NCBI RefSeq assembly: GCF_030317145.1
Contig: NZ_JASZYE010000001.1
Coordinates: 1,054,001 to 1,118,000 of the forward strand
Length of the DNA: 64,000 nucleotides
DNA from: Variovorax flavidus
GTDB lineage: Bacteria; Pseudomonadota; Gammaproteobacteria; Burkholderiales; Burkholderiaceae_C
Direction of reading: 5' to 3'
Made by a program: the position numbers and the translations under genes. Under the pieces are notes generated by a model. That model made no database searches. It was given only the letters and a program-made list of their open reading frames with translations, and was not told the DNA's origin. Shown here piece by piece: positions 1 through 8,874 of the stretch; the stretch's first letter is position 1, and every line of letters begins with the position of its first letter.

Positions 1-1842
1 GAACTCGGCGCTTGCGCGCACCACGCCGTCGAGCGTCTCGGCCCGATGGTCCGACAGGTAGGCGATCACGGGCATCACCGAACACTCGGTGTTGAAGAGG
101 TCCGGATTGTTGACGCTGGCCTGCTGCGCGCCGTAGTTCAGCACGTCCTGGTTGCGCGCGATGGTGAGCCACTTGGGGCTGCCCTCATTGCTGCCCGCGG
201 TGATCTGGCGCACCGCACCGGTCAGCGCCACCGTGGTCTGCACGCCCGGAAGCTGCTGCAGCGTCCAGGCCAGGCGGTCGGCCTCGACCAGCGTGGGGTA
301 CTTCAGGCAGCCTTCCTTCGCGGTCTTGACGATGACGGCGAAGGTGTCGCTCGACAGCGCGTAGTGGTCCGTGATGTAGGCGTTGTCGCGGTTGTAGCGC
401 GAGTCCGCCCGAAGCTCGGGCGCGCCGGGGTCGAGGTCGCCGATCTTCAAGCCCTGGCTGACGCCGAAGCCGAGCACGGCGAGCGCCGCGCTCGCGACGA
501 CGGCGCGCAAGGCCCAGCGCCGCTCGACGAAATGGCCGAGCAAGTTCCACAGGCGCTCGAAGCCGCGCGCCTTGCCGGCGCCCTCCTCCGCGTGCAGGCT
601 GCGCGCCGCCGCTTCGGGGCTCACGCCGACATAGGACAGCAGCACCGGCAGCAGGATCAGGTTGGTGAAGATGAGCACTGCCACGCCGACGCTGGCCGTC
701 AGCGCCAGCTCCTGGATGACGGGGATGTCGATCACCATGAGCACCGCGAAGCCCACCACGTCCGCGAGCAGTGCGGTCAGGCCGGCCAGGAAGAGCCGGC
801 GGAAGGTGAAGCGCGCGGCCACCAGCCGGTGGGCGCCGCGGCCGATGTCCTGCATGATGCCGTTCATCTTCTGCGCGCCGTGCGAGACGCCGATGGCGAA
901 CACCAGGAAGGGCACGAGGATCGAATAGGGATCGAGTTCGAGGCCGAAGGCCGCGACCAGTCCGAGCTGCCACACGACCGCGATCAGCGAGCACGCAATC
1001 ACCAGCCCGGTGCTGCGCACGCAGCGCGTGTAGAGGTAGATGATGACCGCGGCGATGAGCGCGGCCACGGCGAAGTAGAGCGCCATCTGGTGCAGGCCGT
1101 CGATCAGGTCGCCGACGAGCTTGGCGAAGCCGACGACATGCATGCGGACCGCCGGGGACTCGCCGGCCGGCGCGGCCTCGTAGCGGGTCCGCAACTCCTC
1201 GATGGCGTGCGACAGCGCGCGGTAGTCGATGCGCTGGCCGGTGGTCGGGTCCTTGTCGAGCAGGGGCACGACGATCATGCTGGACTTGAAGTCGCTCGCG
1301 ACCAGGCTGCCGACCAGACCGGAGCGCGCGATGTTGCCGCGCAGTTCGTCGGTGGCGCGTGGCGAGCCGTCGTAGCCGTCGGGCATCACGGGGCCGCCGC
1401 GAAAGCCCTCCTCCGTGACCTCGGTCCATCGCACGGAAGGCGTCCACAGCGACTTGAGCCAGGCGCGGTCCACGCCCGGCATGAGGAACAGTTCGTCGTT
1501 GATCTTGCGCAGCGTGGCGAGGTAGCCCGCGTCGTAGACGTCGCCGCGCTTGTTCTCGACCACGATGCGCAGGGAGTTGCCCAGGCCGCGCAGATCATCC
1601 TTGTGTTCGAGGTAGTTCTGGATGTAGGGATGACCGTGCGGGATCATCTTCTCGAAGCTGGCGTTGAGCGACAGCCGGCCTACTGCGAGCGCGGCCAGCA
1701 CCACCGTGATGAGCGCACAGGCGAGCATCACGACGAGGCGGTGATTGAAGACCAACCGCTCCAGCAGCGAGCCGGAGCGGGGGTCGAAGGTGGCGAGCGT
1801 CGCGTGCTCGCCATCCTTGTCGGAATGGACGGGGGTATGCAT
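1..1842 (-). CDS. RND/MMPL-family permease, 3' end cut by window edge
   Basis: Integral inner-membrane transporter of the RND superfamily (MMPL/predicted-exporter branch). The visible 614 residues show one membrane segment at about 33-56, a periplasmic domain to about 250, a block of helices at about 253-405 and the start of the second repeat near 450. This is the classic duplicated RND layout. Relatives run to roughly 780-800 residues, so the last part lies left of the window. The ATG at 1842 has GGAG seven bases upstream. It starts 19 bp after the propeller gene and is the last visible member of the DUF1302-DUF1329-YCF48-MMPL operon. Family knowledge suggests export or trafficking of hydrophobic molecules. 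The substrate here is unknown. Confidence 0.88.
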   Translation of the reverse strand, partial: MHTPVHSDKDGEHATLATFDPRSGSLLERLVFNHRLVVMLACALITVVLAALAVGRLSLNASFEKMIPHGHPYIQNYLEHKDDLRGLGNSLRIVVENKRGDVYDAGYLATLRKINDELFLMPGVDRAWLKSLWTPSVRWTEVTEEGFRGGPVMPDGYDGSPRATDELRGNIARSGLVGSLVASDFKSSMIVVPLLDKDPTTGQRIDYRALSHAIEELRTRYEAAPAGESPAVRMHVVGFAKLVGDLIDGLHQMALYFAVAALIAAVIIYLYTRCVRSTGLVIACSLIAVVWQLGLVAAFGLELDPYSILVPFLVFAIGVSHGAQKMNGIMQDIGRGAHRLVAARFTFRRLFLAGLTALLADVVGFAVLMVIDIPVIQELALTASVGVAVLIFTNLILLPVLLSYVGVSPEAAARSLHAEEGAGKARGFERLWNLLGHFVERRWALRAVVASAALAVLGFGVSQGLKIGDLDPGAPELRADSRYNRDNAYITDHYALSSDTFAVIVKTAKEGCLKYPTLVEADRLAWTLQQLPGVQTTVALTGAVRQITAGSNEGSPKWLTIARNQDVLNYGAQQASVNNPDLFNTECSVMPVIAYLSDHRAETLDGVVRASAEF

Positions 1843-1861
1843 GAAGGAACTCCGGCCGCGT

Positions 1862-2869
1862 TCAGGACAACGGCAATGGGCGCGCGGCGCCGCGCGGCCC
1901 GGCAATGACGAGGGCGCCGCCGGCCGCCTCGGCCACGGCGGCCGCGGGCATGGGCTGTTCGACGCGCAATGGCTGGAAGCTCGCGCCGTCGTCGCGGCTG
2001 ACGAGGACGTGGCCGGCCTGGCTGACCAGCACGATGCTGCCGTCGCTGCGGCGCAGGCCCGCGGTCAAGCCTGCCTGCACGCCGGTGGCGACCTGCGACC
2101 AGCTGCGGCCGCCGTCGGTGCTGCGCACCACGCTGCCGCGCAGGCCGAAGGCAATCAGCGCGCGCGTGCCGGCGACGATGCCGAACAGGGTGCCCTTGTA
2201 AGGCGTCTCGCGGGCGGCGAAGCGGCCCGTGGCGCTGTCGAGCTGCAGCAGCAGCCCCTGCTCGCCCACGATGAAGACGTCGTTGCCGACGGACCGGAGC
2301 GCATAGAGGTGCAGGCTCTTGGGATTGTCGAGCGCCTGCGTCAGCGGCTCCCAGTGTGCGCCGCCGTCGTCGGTGCGCAGCGCCAGGCCGAAGGCGCCGA
2401 CCGCATAGCCGGTCTGCGCGTCCTTGAACCAGACATCGAGCAAGGGGTTCTCCGCGTCCTGCGCGCCCATGCGCCTGCCGTCGAGCTGGAGCGTCCAGCT
2501 CTGGCCCGCATCCGTGCTGCGCAGGATCACGCCGTCGTGGCCCACGGCCCAGCCTTGTCTTTCCGTCGGGAAGCAGACGGCCACGAGATCCGAGCTGACC
2601 GGCACCTCGGCCTGCCGCCAGCTCGCGCCGCCGTCGTCGGACAGCAGGACGTGCCCGCGCTGGCCGACCGCGACGATGCGTTGCCCCGCGCGGGCCAGCC
2701 CGTTGATGAGCGAGCGGGCGCCCAGCGTGCTGCGCACGGCCGGGGTGTCGAGCACGTCGCGCCATGCCGTTGCGGGGTCGGCCGAAGCGGCCCAGGCCGC
2801 CACGGCCGCGCCGCTGCAAGCGAGCGCCAGTGCGCCGACGAGCGAGCGCCGCGATGGATCGAATGTCAT
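1862..2869 (-). CDS. exported YCF48/Asp-box beta-propeller protein
   Basis: 335-residue exported protein. The N-terminus has SRRSLVG followed by a hydrophobic stretch (about 7-28), so Tat or Sec export is possible. Five Asp-box repeats of the S-x-D-x-G-x-x-W type are visible at about 77-84, 118-125, 166-173, 250-257 and 291-298. These mark a sialidase-like or YCF48/HCF136-type beta-propeller, and no catalytic residues were recognised. Such propellers recur beside MMPL permeases and DUF1302/DUF1329 genes in Proteobacteria, where a periplasmic accessory role is assumed rather than shown. GGAG and AGGA precede the ATG. The gene lies 38 bp downstream of the DUF1329 gene in the same operon. Confidence 0.85.
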   Translation of the reverse strand: MTFDPSRRSLVGALALACSGAAVAAWAASADPATAWRDVLDTPAVRSTLGARSLINGLARAGQRIVAVGQRGHVLLSDDGGASWRQAEVPVSSDLVAVCFPTERQGWAVGHDGVILRSTDAGQSWTLQLDGRRMGAQDAENPLLDVWFKDAQTGYAVGAFGLALRTDDGGAHWEPLTQALDNPKSLHLYALRSVGNDVFIVGEQGLLLQLDSATGRFAARETPYKGTLFGIVAGTRALIAFGLRGSVVRSTDGGRSWSQVATGVQAGLTAGLRRSDGSIVLVSQAGHVLVSRDDGASFQPLRVEQPMPAAAVAEAAGGALVIAGPRGAARPLPLS

Positions 2870-2907
2870 GGTTCCTGCTCCCCGTTCCGTATGGGCTTGC
2901 GCTGCGC

Positions 2908-4260
2908 TCAGCGGATGCCGGAGCCGGCCAGCGAGTCGGGCGTCCAGTCGCGGTCCGTCATCGGCTTGGTGTGGCGCATGCCGCCGGTCTCGGCGATGAA
3001 GCCCGTCAGCGAATAGACGCGGGCAACGAAGTCGTAGTGGCCGAACATGTCGGTGTACGGTGCCGGCAGGTCATAGCTCGGCGCCATGTAGGCAAAGCCC
3101 GCGCGGTACATCTGGCCGCGTGCGTCGTAGTTGTCCGAAGCCAGCGCCGACCACGAGTCCTCGTCGAGGTAGAAGGTCCGCTTGCCGTAGACGTGGCGCT
3201 TGCCGTCGCGCAGCTTCGCCTCGACGACCCACACGCGGTGCAGCTCCCAGCGCACCAGATCCGGGTTCAGGTGGTTGGGCTTGAGCAGGTCGTCCTGCTT
3301 GGCCTGGTACACGGCCTCGTAGGCGTTGTAAGGCACGTACATCTCCTTCTTGCCGACCAGCTTGAAGTCGAAGCGGTCCATCGAGCCGTTGAAGATGAAG
3401 GTGTCGTCGAAGGTGGTGGCGCCGGCGGTGCCGGGGTTGGGCGTGTCGTACGAAAGATCGGGCGCGACCTTCACGCGGCGCTGGCCGGGCAGGTAGCTCC
3501 AGGCGCGGCGGTCCTTCTGGCCGATGTCGAGCGGGTCGACGATCATCAGCGCCTCGCCGGCGCGGCGGGCCGGGCCGGTGTAGGTGAGCTTGATGCGCCA
3601 GAAGGTGTCGGCGTCCTGCTTGGCGGTGTCCCAGAAGGGGTAGTCCTGCACGCTCACGCCTTCGGTGGCGAGCACCGGCCGGCCGTTGGCATCGACGTTG
3701 AGGTTGCGGTACTTGGCTTCGTAGCTCTGGCCGTTGAAGCGCACGAGGTGGTTCCACATCGCCTCGTAGCCGTCCTTGGGGATCGGGAACGGAAAGCCCG
3801 CATGCACGCCCTCGATCGAGCGGCCGTCGTTGGCCGTCCTGGCATTGGCAGCGTTCTTCGTGGTGTTGTCGGTCACGAACTTCGGGAAGGCCACGCTGCG
3901 GTGCGTGGGGTAGACATCGACGCGGAAGCTCGGGTACTTCTGCAGCAGCGCCTTGGTGCCTTCGGTGAGGCGGTCCGCATGCTCGGCCATGTTCTTCGCG
4001 TCGATGACCAGGCGAGGCTTCTCGCCCGCGAAGGGATTGGGCCGCACGCCGTCACCGGCCTTGAAGCCGGCGGGCGCGGAGGTCAGCCCGCCGCTGTAGG
4101 CCGGGATGGTGCCGTCCTTGTTGGCGGCCTTCTCGGCGCCGACGGGCGTGAGTGTCGCGCCGAGCGCCTTGGCTTCGTCGGCGCTGGGCGCGGCATGCGC
4201 CGCCAGGCCCGTGGATGCGGCGACGAGGCCGGCGAGGAGTTGTCGTGAGATGTTCATCAT
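2908..4260 (-). CDS. DUF1329 family exported protein
   Basis: 450-residue protein with a clean Sec signal peptide (about 1-23, ending in AHA) and the full-length DUF1329 fold seen beside DUF1302 outer-membrane proteins. DUF1329 proteins are thought to be periplasmic, with a LolA/LolB-like lipid-binding architecture; that is family knowledge, not evident in the bases. Two ATG codons are adjacent (4260 and 4257). The AAGGAAA ribosome-binding site lies in a small hairpin at 4263-4278. The gene sits 91 bp downstream of the DUF1302 gene and 38 bp upstream of the propeller gene. Its partner role with DUF1302 is likely but undefined. Confidence 0.88.
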   Translation of the reverse strand: MMNISRQLLAGLVAASTGLAAHAAPSADEAKALGATLTPVGAEKAANKDGTIPAYSGGLTSAPAGFKAGDGVRPNPFAGEKPRLVIDAKNMAEHADRLTEGTKALLQKYPSFRVDVYPTHRSVAFPKFVTDNTTKNAANARTANDGRSIEGVHAGFPFPIPKDGYEAMWNHLVRFNGQSYEAKYRNLNVDANGRPVLATEGVSVQDYPFWDTAKQDADTFWRIKLTYTGPARRAGEALMIVDPLDIGQKDRRAWSYLPGQRRVKVAPDLSYDTPNPGTAGATTFDDTFIFNGSMDRFDFKLVGKKEMYVPYNAYEAVYQAKQDDLLKPNHLNPDLVRWELHRVWVVEAKLRDGKRHVYGKRTFYLDEDSWSALASDNYDARGQMYRAGFAYMAPSYDLPAPYTDMFGHYDFVARVYSLTGFIAETGGMRHTKPMTDRDWTPDSLAGSGIR

Positions 4261-4262
4261 CG

Positions 4263-4278
4263 TTTCCTTTCAAGGAAA
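4263..4278 (-). promoter_or_regulatory. hairpin that can sequester the DUF1329 ribosome-binding site
   Basis: TTTCCTTTCAAGGAAA is a perfect inverted repeat around a two-base centre. Read on the minus strand it can form a 6-bp stem with a four-base loop, and its 3' arm is the AAGGAAA Shine-Dalgarno sequence for the ATG at 4260. The structure is seen directly. A translational or processing role is inference. Confidence 0.4.
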
Positions 4279-4351
4279 AAGGAGGTCCGCCCCCGGGGTT
4301 CCTTGATGCCCCCGGAGTGGTTGGATGGCCGCGCAAGCGGCCCGCAATTGC

Positions 4352-6049
4352 TTAGAAGGTGGTCTTGAAGGTCAGGCTGATGAAGCCGCGATCCTTCAGC
4401 AGCGTCGTGAAGCCGTTCTGGGCGATGACCTGCGTGGCGTTGGAGCGGTAGCGGCCGACGTAGTCGATGTACTTCAGGTCGAAGCGGTACTTCTGGTACA
4501 CGTCGGCGCCGAGGCCGATGCTGTAGTTGCCGTTGGCCTGGTTGCCGCCGAAGATGGTGGCGGCATTGCCGCTCAGGCCGACGGCGTAGCTGACCGGCAT
4601 CGACAGATCCACGCCCGGCCACACCTGGAACCACGTGGGCGTGAAGGCGACGCCCGTGCCGATGTAGTTCTTGGTGGTGCAGCCGTCCCACTTGTCCTTG
4701 CCGGCGCAGGCTGCAAAGCCTTCGGCGTAGAAGAGATTGGCGCCGCTGCGCACCTTGGCCCATTGCGACCAGACCAGTTCGACTGCCCAGGAGGCGGTGT
4801 CGAACAGGGCCGTCTTCGGGATCACGCCCACGGCGTTGACCAGGCCGTGGTAGGTGTCGCCGCGCGGTCCCTTGGTGTCGCCTTGCGCGGGCAGGCCCGG
4901 CGCGATGCCCAGCACGGTGCTGTTCAGCGGCGTGTCGCGGCGATAGGAGAGTTCCGCGCCGACGCTGACGCCGCCGATGTTCTTAGCCAGGCTCACGCCG
5001 TACATGTCGATGTTGTCGGCGTAGATCAGGTTGTAGCGGCTGATGCCGGGGCCGACTCGCGTCAGGAAGGTCTGCGGCAGCTTGTCGGCGAAGTTGCGCC
5101 AGTAGAAGCCCATCGTGCCATCGAGCCATGTCGGGCTCCAGCGCGCCGACAGGCCGCCTTCGCCGCTCTGCCGGGGTTCCGACGGGTTGCCGCGCGCCGC
5201 GAAGCCGAGCGCCGGGGAGAGGAACTGGCGGTCGGGGCCATTGAAGGCGAAGTCCACCGGACCCAGGTAGGTGCCGCCTTCGGGATAGCGGAAGGACTCC
5301 CACTGGAACATGTACTGCGCGCCCACCGAGAGCGTGTCGGTGAGCTGCGCCGAACCGGACACCTGGTTCAGCGGACGGAACAGTTCCTTGGCTTCCACGC
5401 CGGGCGTGGCAAAGCCCTTCTGCAGATCGAGCGGGTTCTGCGCGTAGGCCACGCTGTGCAGGTTGCCGCCGAGGAACAGCGACTCGCCCCAGTAGAGCGT
5501 CTGGCGGCCGAGCTTGCCGCGAACCGGCACGCTGCCGATGTCGGTGCCGCCGAACACGAAGGCGTCGAGCACTTCGCCCGAAGGCCCCTGGTAGAAGCGC
5601 AAGGTGTAGTCGCTGTAGCGCTTGTTGATGTAGCTCGGGATGTTCGACAGCGGCGGGAACGGGTTCGTCCGGCTGTTGTCCCCGTAGGCGGCGTCATACC
5701 AGCCGGCGGCGCTGACGCGCGCGCCGAAGTTCTTCTTGTAGACGACGTCGAGTTCCGTCAGCAGGTCCACGCGCTCGGTCACGGCATCGCCGCGGTCGAA
5801 GCTGTAGGTGCCTTCGTCGGACACGGCGGAATTGCCGATCTTCGGATCGCGGCTTTCAACGCGGTTGCCGTAGTTCAGGCGCACCGTGTTGTCCCAGCGC
5901 ACCTCCAGGTCGGGATTGCCGGTGTTGATCTCGAAGCCGTGGGCGGCGTCGGTGGCGAACACGGCGGCGAGTACAGCGATGCCGACCGCGCTGAGTCGGG
6001 CAGAGGGACGACCAAGGGTGGCCCCTGACAGGGGTCTCGGATGGTTCAA
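4352..6049 (-). CDS. DUF1302 outer-membrane beta-barrel protein
   Basis: 565-residue DUF1302 protein. The TTG at 6049 is preferred because GGAG lies five bases upstream and it gives a normal signal peptide (about 1-38, ending AAHG before FEINTG). No ATG is well placed, and an upstream GTG is possible. The rest is rich in alternating aromatic strands and ends in Phe (LTFKTTF), the usual C-terminal signature of an outer-membrane barrel. DUF1302 proteins often accompany DUF1329, YCF48 and MMPL genes next to fatty-acid, terpene or steroid catabolic genes and are presumed to handle hydrophobic substrates. It is the first gene of its operon. A G/C-tract dyad at 6144-6171 lies about 95 bp upstream. 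Confidence 0.88.
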   Translation of the reverse strand: MNHPRPLSGATLGRPSARLSAVGIAVLAAVFATDAAHGFEINTGNPDLEVRWDNTVRLNYGNRVESRDPKIGNSAVSDEGTYSFDRGDAVTERVDLLTELDVVYKKNFGARVSAAGWYDAAYGDNSRTNPFPPLSNIPSYINKRYSDYTLRFYQGPSGEVLDAFVFGGTDIGSVPVRGKLGRQTLYWGESLFLGGNLHSVAYAQNPLDLQKGFATPGVEAKELFRPLNQVSGSAQLTDTLSVGAQYMFQWESFRYPEGGTYLGPVDFAFNGPDRQFLSPALGFAARGNPSEPRQSGEGGLSARWSPTWLDGTMGFYWRNFADKLPQTFLTRVGPGISRYNLIYADNIDMYGVSLAKNIGGVSVGAELSYRRDTPLNSTVLGIAPGLPAQGDTKGPRGDTYHGLVNAVGVIPKTALFDTASWAVELVWSQWAKVRSGANLFYAEGFAACAGKDKWDGCTTKNYIGTGVAFTPTWFQVWPGVDLSMPVSYAVGLSGNAATIFGGNQANGNYSIGLGADVYQKYRFDLKYIDYVGRYRSNATQVIAQNGFTTLLKDRGFISLTFKTTF

Positions 6050-6143
6050 GAGGTCTCCAGATGTTGTTGCGACGGTGCGAGCCGGCGTCAGCGCACGGCC
6101 ACTCGGCTCACGGTGCAAATTCTGGGTTTTGGAGGGGTTGGAG

Positions 6144-6171
6144 CTCCCCCTCTTGATTGGGGGGACGGGGG
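6144..6171. promoter_or_regulatory. candidate operator: G/C-tract dyad upstream of DUF1302 operon
   Basis: On the plus strand the site reads CTCCCCC, eight bases (TCTTGATT), GGGGGG, AC, GGGGG. A site with the same layout, including the eight-base spacer, precedes the TauD-BKACE operon at 17727-17754. Both lie about 100 bp from the start codon of a minus-strand operon. The sharing is seen in the sequence. Binding by the LuxR-type regulator at 17788-20445 is inferred. Confidence 0.5.
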
Positions 6172-6297
6172 TGCTCGAAATCGCCACTCCCCCCGCGTGC
6201 AGGCCGCGCCATCCAACTTTGGTGCGATGGTCGAAGCGCCCGCGGCTTTCTATGCTGGCACGGCAGCGATGCCGCTGGTTACGTGAAAGGCTGCAGC

Positions 6298-7866
6298 ATG
6301 AGCATTCGAACCCGACACCTGGCCGCCGCGATGTGCCTGCGCGCCGCGCGGATGGCACGCGCCGCGATCGGCATCCTCGCGCTCGCCTGTTCCGCCCTTG
6401 CGGCTGCCCAGGAAGCACCTGCCTTCACGCGCGAGCAGCTCGACCAGATGATGGCGCCGATCGCGCTGTATCCCGATTCGCTGCTGTCGCAGGTGCTGAT
6501 GGCCGCCACCTATCCGGCCGACGTGGCCGACGCCGCGAAATGGTCGAAGGCCAACCCCAACCAGAAGGGTGACGCGGCCGTGAAGGCGGTGCAGAGCCAG
6601 TCCTGGGATCCGAGCGTGCAATCGCTGGTGGCCTTCCCGCAGGTGATCCAGATGATGGGCGACCAGCCCGACTGGGTGCAGAAGCTGGGCGACGCCTTCC
6701 TGGCCTCGTCGAAGGACGTCCTCGACGCGGCCCAGCGCCTTCGCACGCAGGCCCAGCGATCGGGGAATCTCAAGACCACGCCGCAGCAGAAGGTGCTGGT
6801 GGAGCAGGAGCCGCAGACCCAGCAGACGGTGATCAAGATCGAGCCGGCAGACCCGCAGACCGTCTACGTGCCGGCCTACAACCCCGCGGTCGTGTACGGC
6901 ACGTGGCCCTATCCGGCCTACCCACCCTACTACTACCCGCCGGCACCCTACTACTACCCCGGCGCTGCCCTGGCGACAGGCATCGCCTTCGGCGTGGGCG
7001 TGGCGGCGGTGGGCGCGCTCTGGGGCAACGCCAACTGGGGCGGCGGCAACGTCAATATCAACACCAACCGCTACAACAGCATCAACACCAACCGCCAGAT
7101 CTCGGCCAACCAGAGCAACTGGCAGCACAACGCGGCCAACCGCAAGGGCGTGCCGTACCGCGACAGCCGCAGCCAGCAGCAGTTCGAACGCGGCGTGGGG
7201 GGTGCGGATCAACGCGCGGACTTCCGGGGCCGCGATGGCGCACGCGATACGCAACGCCAGCAGGCCCAGTCGGCCTTGCAGCAACGCGGCATGGACCCCG
7301 GCGCGGGACGCGAGAACCTGCGCAACGACCCAGCCACGCGGGACCGCGCAGAGCGGGCCGCGGAAGGCGCAGGCCGCGACCGTGCGGGCGCCGGTGATCG
7401 CGGTGGCGCAGGCGGCAATTTGGGCGGTGGCGATCGCGGCGGCGCAGGCGGCAATTTGGGCGGCGGCGATCGCGGCGGCGCAGGCGGCAATTTGGGCGGC
7501 GGCGATCGCGGCGGCGCTGGGGGCAACCTGGGCGGTGGCGACCGGGGGGGCGCGGGGAGCAACTTCGCCGGTGGTGACCGCGGCGGGGGCAATCGCGGGG
7601 GCGCTGGGGGCGCCGGCGGCAATTTCGGCCAGGCCGATCGCGCGTCGTCGCAGCCAGTGCAGCATCGCGGCGGCGGGGACAACGCGCTGCGTGGCGCAGG
7701 CGGCATGGATACCCGCCAGCAGATGGATCGGGGCGCGGCGAGCCGGCAATCGGCGGGCGCCGGAGGCGGCCACGCCCGGCCGAGTGGCGGAGGCGGCGGC
7801 GCCCGAGCCGGCGGCGGCGGCGGTCGCGGCGGCGGCGGTGGTCGTGGCGGCGGAGGTCGTCGCTAG
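6298..7866 (+). CDS. DUF3300 exported protein with Gly-rich repeat tail
   Basis: 522-residue exported protein. A long signal peptide (about 1-37, ending ALAAAQ) is followed by a DUF3300 domain (about 40-200) with the typical MMAPIALYPDSLLSQVLMA motif. A Tyr/Pro-rich stretch follows at about 204-220, then an Asn-rich segment, then a low-complexity region. Residues about 367-426 are five tandem 12-residue units of the DRGGAGGNLGGG type, and the tail is almost all Gly and Arg. The ATG at 6298 has AAAGG eight bases upstream. Function is unknown. DUF3300 genes commonly pair with DUF2950 genes, as here (16 bp gap), suggesting one cell-envelope unit. Confidence 0.88.
   Translation: MSIRTRHLAAAMCLRAARMARAAIGILALACSALAAAQEAPAFTREQLDQMMAPIALYPDSLLSQVLMAATYPADVADAAKWSKANPNQKGDAAVKAVQSQSWDPSVQSLVAFPQVIQMMGDQPDWVQKLGDAFLASSKDVLDAAQRLRTQAQRSGNLKTTPQQKVLVEQEPQTQQTVIKIEPADPQTVYVPAYNPAVVYGTWPYPAYPPYYYPPAPYYYPGAALATGIAFGVGVAAVGALWGNANWGGGNVNINTNRYNSINTNRQISANQSNWQHNAANRKGVPYRDSRSQQQFERGVGGADQRADFRGRDGARDTQRQQAQSALQQRGMDPGAGRENLRNDPATRDRAERAAEGAGRDRAGAGDRGGAGGNLGGGDRGGAGGNLGGGDRGGAGGNLGGGDRGGAGGNLGGGDRGGAGSNFAGGDRGGGNRGGAGGAGGNFGQADRASSQPVQHRGGGDNALRGAGGMDTRQQMDRGAASRQSAGAGGGHARPSGGGGGARAGGGGGRGGGGGRGGGGRR
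7396..7575 (+). repeat. in-frame 36-bp tandem repeat (five copies)
   Basis: Five consecutive 36-bp units start at 7396, 7432, 7468, 7504 and 7540. The first four encode the same 12 residues (DRGGAGGNLGGG) and the fifth is degenerate (DRGGAGSNFAGG). Units 2 and 3 are almost identical at DNA level, so the array may vary in copy number between strains. Confidence 0.9.
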
Positions 7867-7882
7867 CACCAAGGAGCGCGCC

Positions 7883-8806
7883 ATGCCCCTCTCATCGTTC
7901 ATCGGGAACCACACCATGCCCCATGCACTTCGCCTTCTCGCCGCCACGGCCATCGCTGCCGTGGCGCTCGCCAGCGCACCCGCATCGGCCCAGCGCGTGT
8001 ACCCGACACCGGAGGCCGCGGCACAGGCATTCACCGACGCCATCGCAACCAACGACCTCGCCGCGCTGCACATCGTGCTCGGCTCGGAGTGGCGGCGCTT
8101 CGTGCCGCCCGGGGAACTCGATCGCGAGGACATCTACGCCTTCCTGGAAGCCTGGTCACGCAAGCACGGCATCGTTTCAGAAGGCCCTGAGAAGGCCCTC
8201 CTGGCGGCAGGCGACGGTGACTGGACGCTACCGATTCCCATCGTGAAGGCCGGTAAGGGTTGGCACTTCGATCCGCGTGCTGGCGCCGACATGATGCAGA
8301 CCCGCCGCATCGGCCGCAACGAGTTGGCGGCCATGCAGGCAGCGCTGGCGTACTTCGATGCGCAACGGGAATACGCGCGCACCGACCACGACGGCAACGG
8401 CGTGCTGGAATATGCGCAGAAGATCGTCAGCACGCCCGGCCGGCGCGACGGCCTCTATTGGCCCGACGAGCCGGGGCAGCCGCTGAGCCCGCTAGGGCCG
8501 GTCTACGGCGGCTCGAAGCCCGGCCAGGGCTACCACGGCTACCTGTTCAGGATCCTGAAGGCGCAAGGCCCGAATGCACCCGGAGGGGCCTACGACTACG
8601 TGATCGGCGGCCGCATGCGCGGCGGCTTCGGGCTCGTCGCCTGGCCTGTTCGCTATGGTGAATCGGGCGTGATGACCTTCATGGTGAACCACGATGGCGT
8701 GGTGTACGAGAAAGACCTCGGCCCCGGCACCGACGCGGCCGCACGCGCCATGAAGCGCCTCGACCCGGACGCGGGCTGGCACAAGGCGCCCGTGCCCGGC
8801 GTTTGA
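7883..8806 (+). CDS. DUF2950 exported protein
   Basis: 307-residue exported protein of the DUF2950 family. The signal peptide runs to about residue 37 (ASAPASAQ). The mature part contains the conserved RRIGRNELAAMQ region, the DGLYWP segment and the GYLFRILKAQG motif, and is of usual family length. AAGGAG lies six bases before the ATG at 7883; a second in-frame ATG at 7916 would give a shorter signal. It follows the DUF3300 gene by 16 bp, an arrangement repeated in many Proteobacteria. The molecular role is unknown. It ends 68 bp before the convergent Bug gene; nothing beyond weak dyads was seen in that gap. Confidence 0.87.
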   Translation: MPLSSFIGNHTMPHALRLLAATAIAAVALASAPASAQRVYPTPEAAAQAFTDAIATNDLAALHIVLGSEWRRFVPPGELDREDIYAFLEAWSRKHGIVSEGPEKALLAAGDGDWTLPIPIVKAGKGWHFDPRAGADMMQTRRIGRNELAAMQAALAYFDAQREYARTDHDGNGVLEYAQKIVSTPGRRDGLYWPDEPGQPLSPLGPVYGGSKPGQGYHGYLFRILKAQGPNAPGGAYDYVIGGRMRGGFGLVAWPVRYGESGVMTFMVNHDGVVYEKDLGPGTDAAARAMKRLDPDAGWHKAPVPGV

Positions 8807-8874
8807 AGCTCAGAAAGCCGTGCCGCAGGCCCAGGTCGTAGCCCGTCACATGGGCCGCCGTGCGCCTGGAGAAG

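Noticed and set aside
46..1908. 620-residue open frame on the plus strand
   Set aside because: Antisense to the MMPL permease, with Arg/Ala/His-rich low-complexity sequence typical of a shadow frame in high-GC DNA.
7396..7575. Possible CRISPR-like or intergenic repeat array
   Set aside because: The 36-bp units are contiguous with no spacers and in frame inside the DUF3300 coding region.
8807..8874. Possible bidirectional terminator between DUF2950 and Bug genes
   Set aside because: Only a 4-bp GCCC/GGGC stem with a longer imperfect outer pairing and no T-run.
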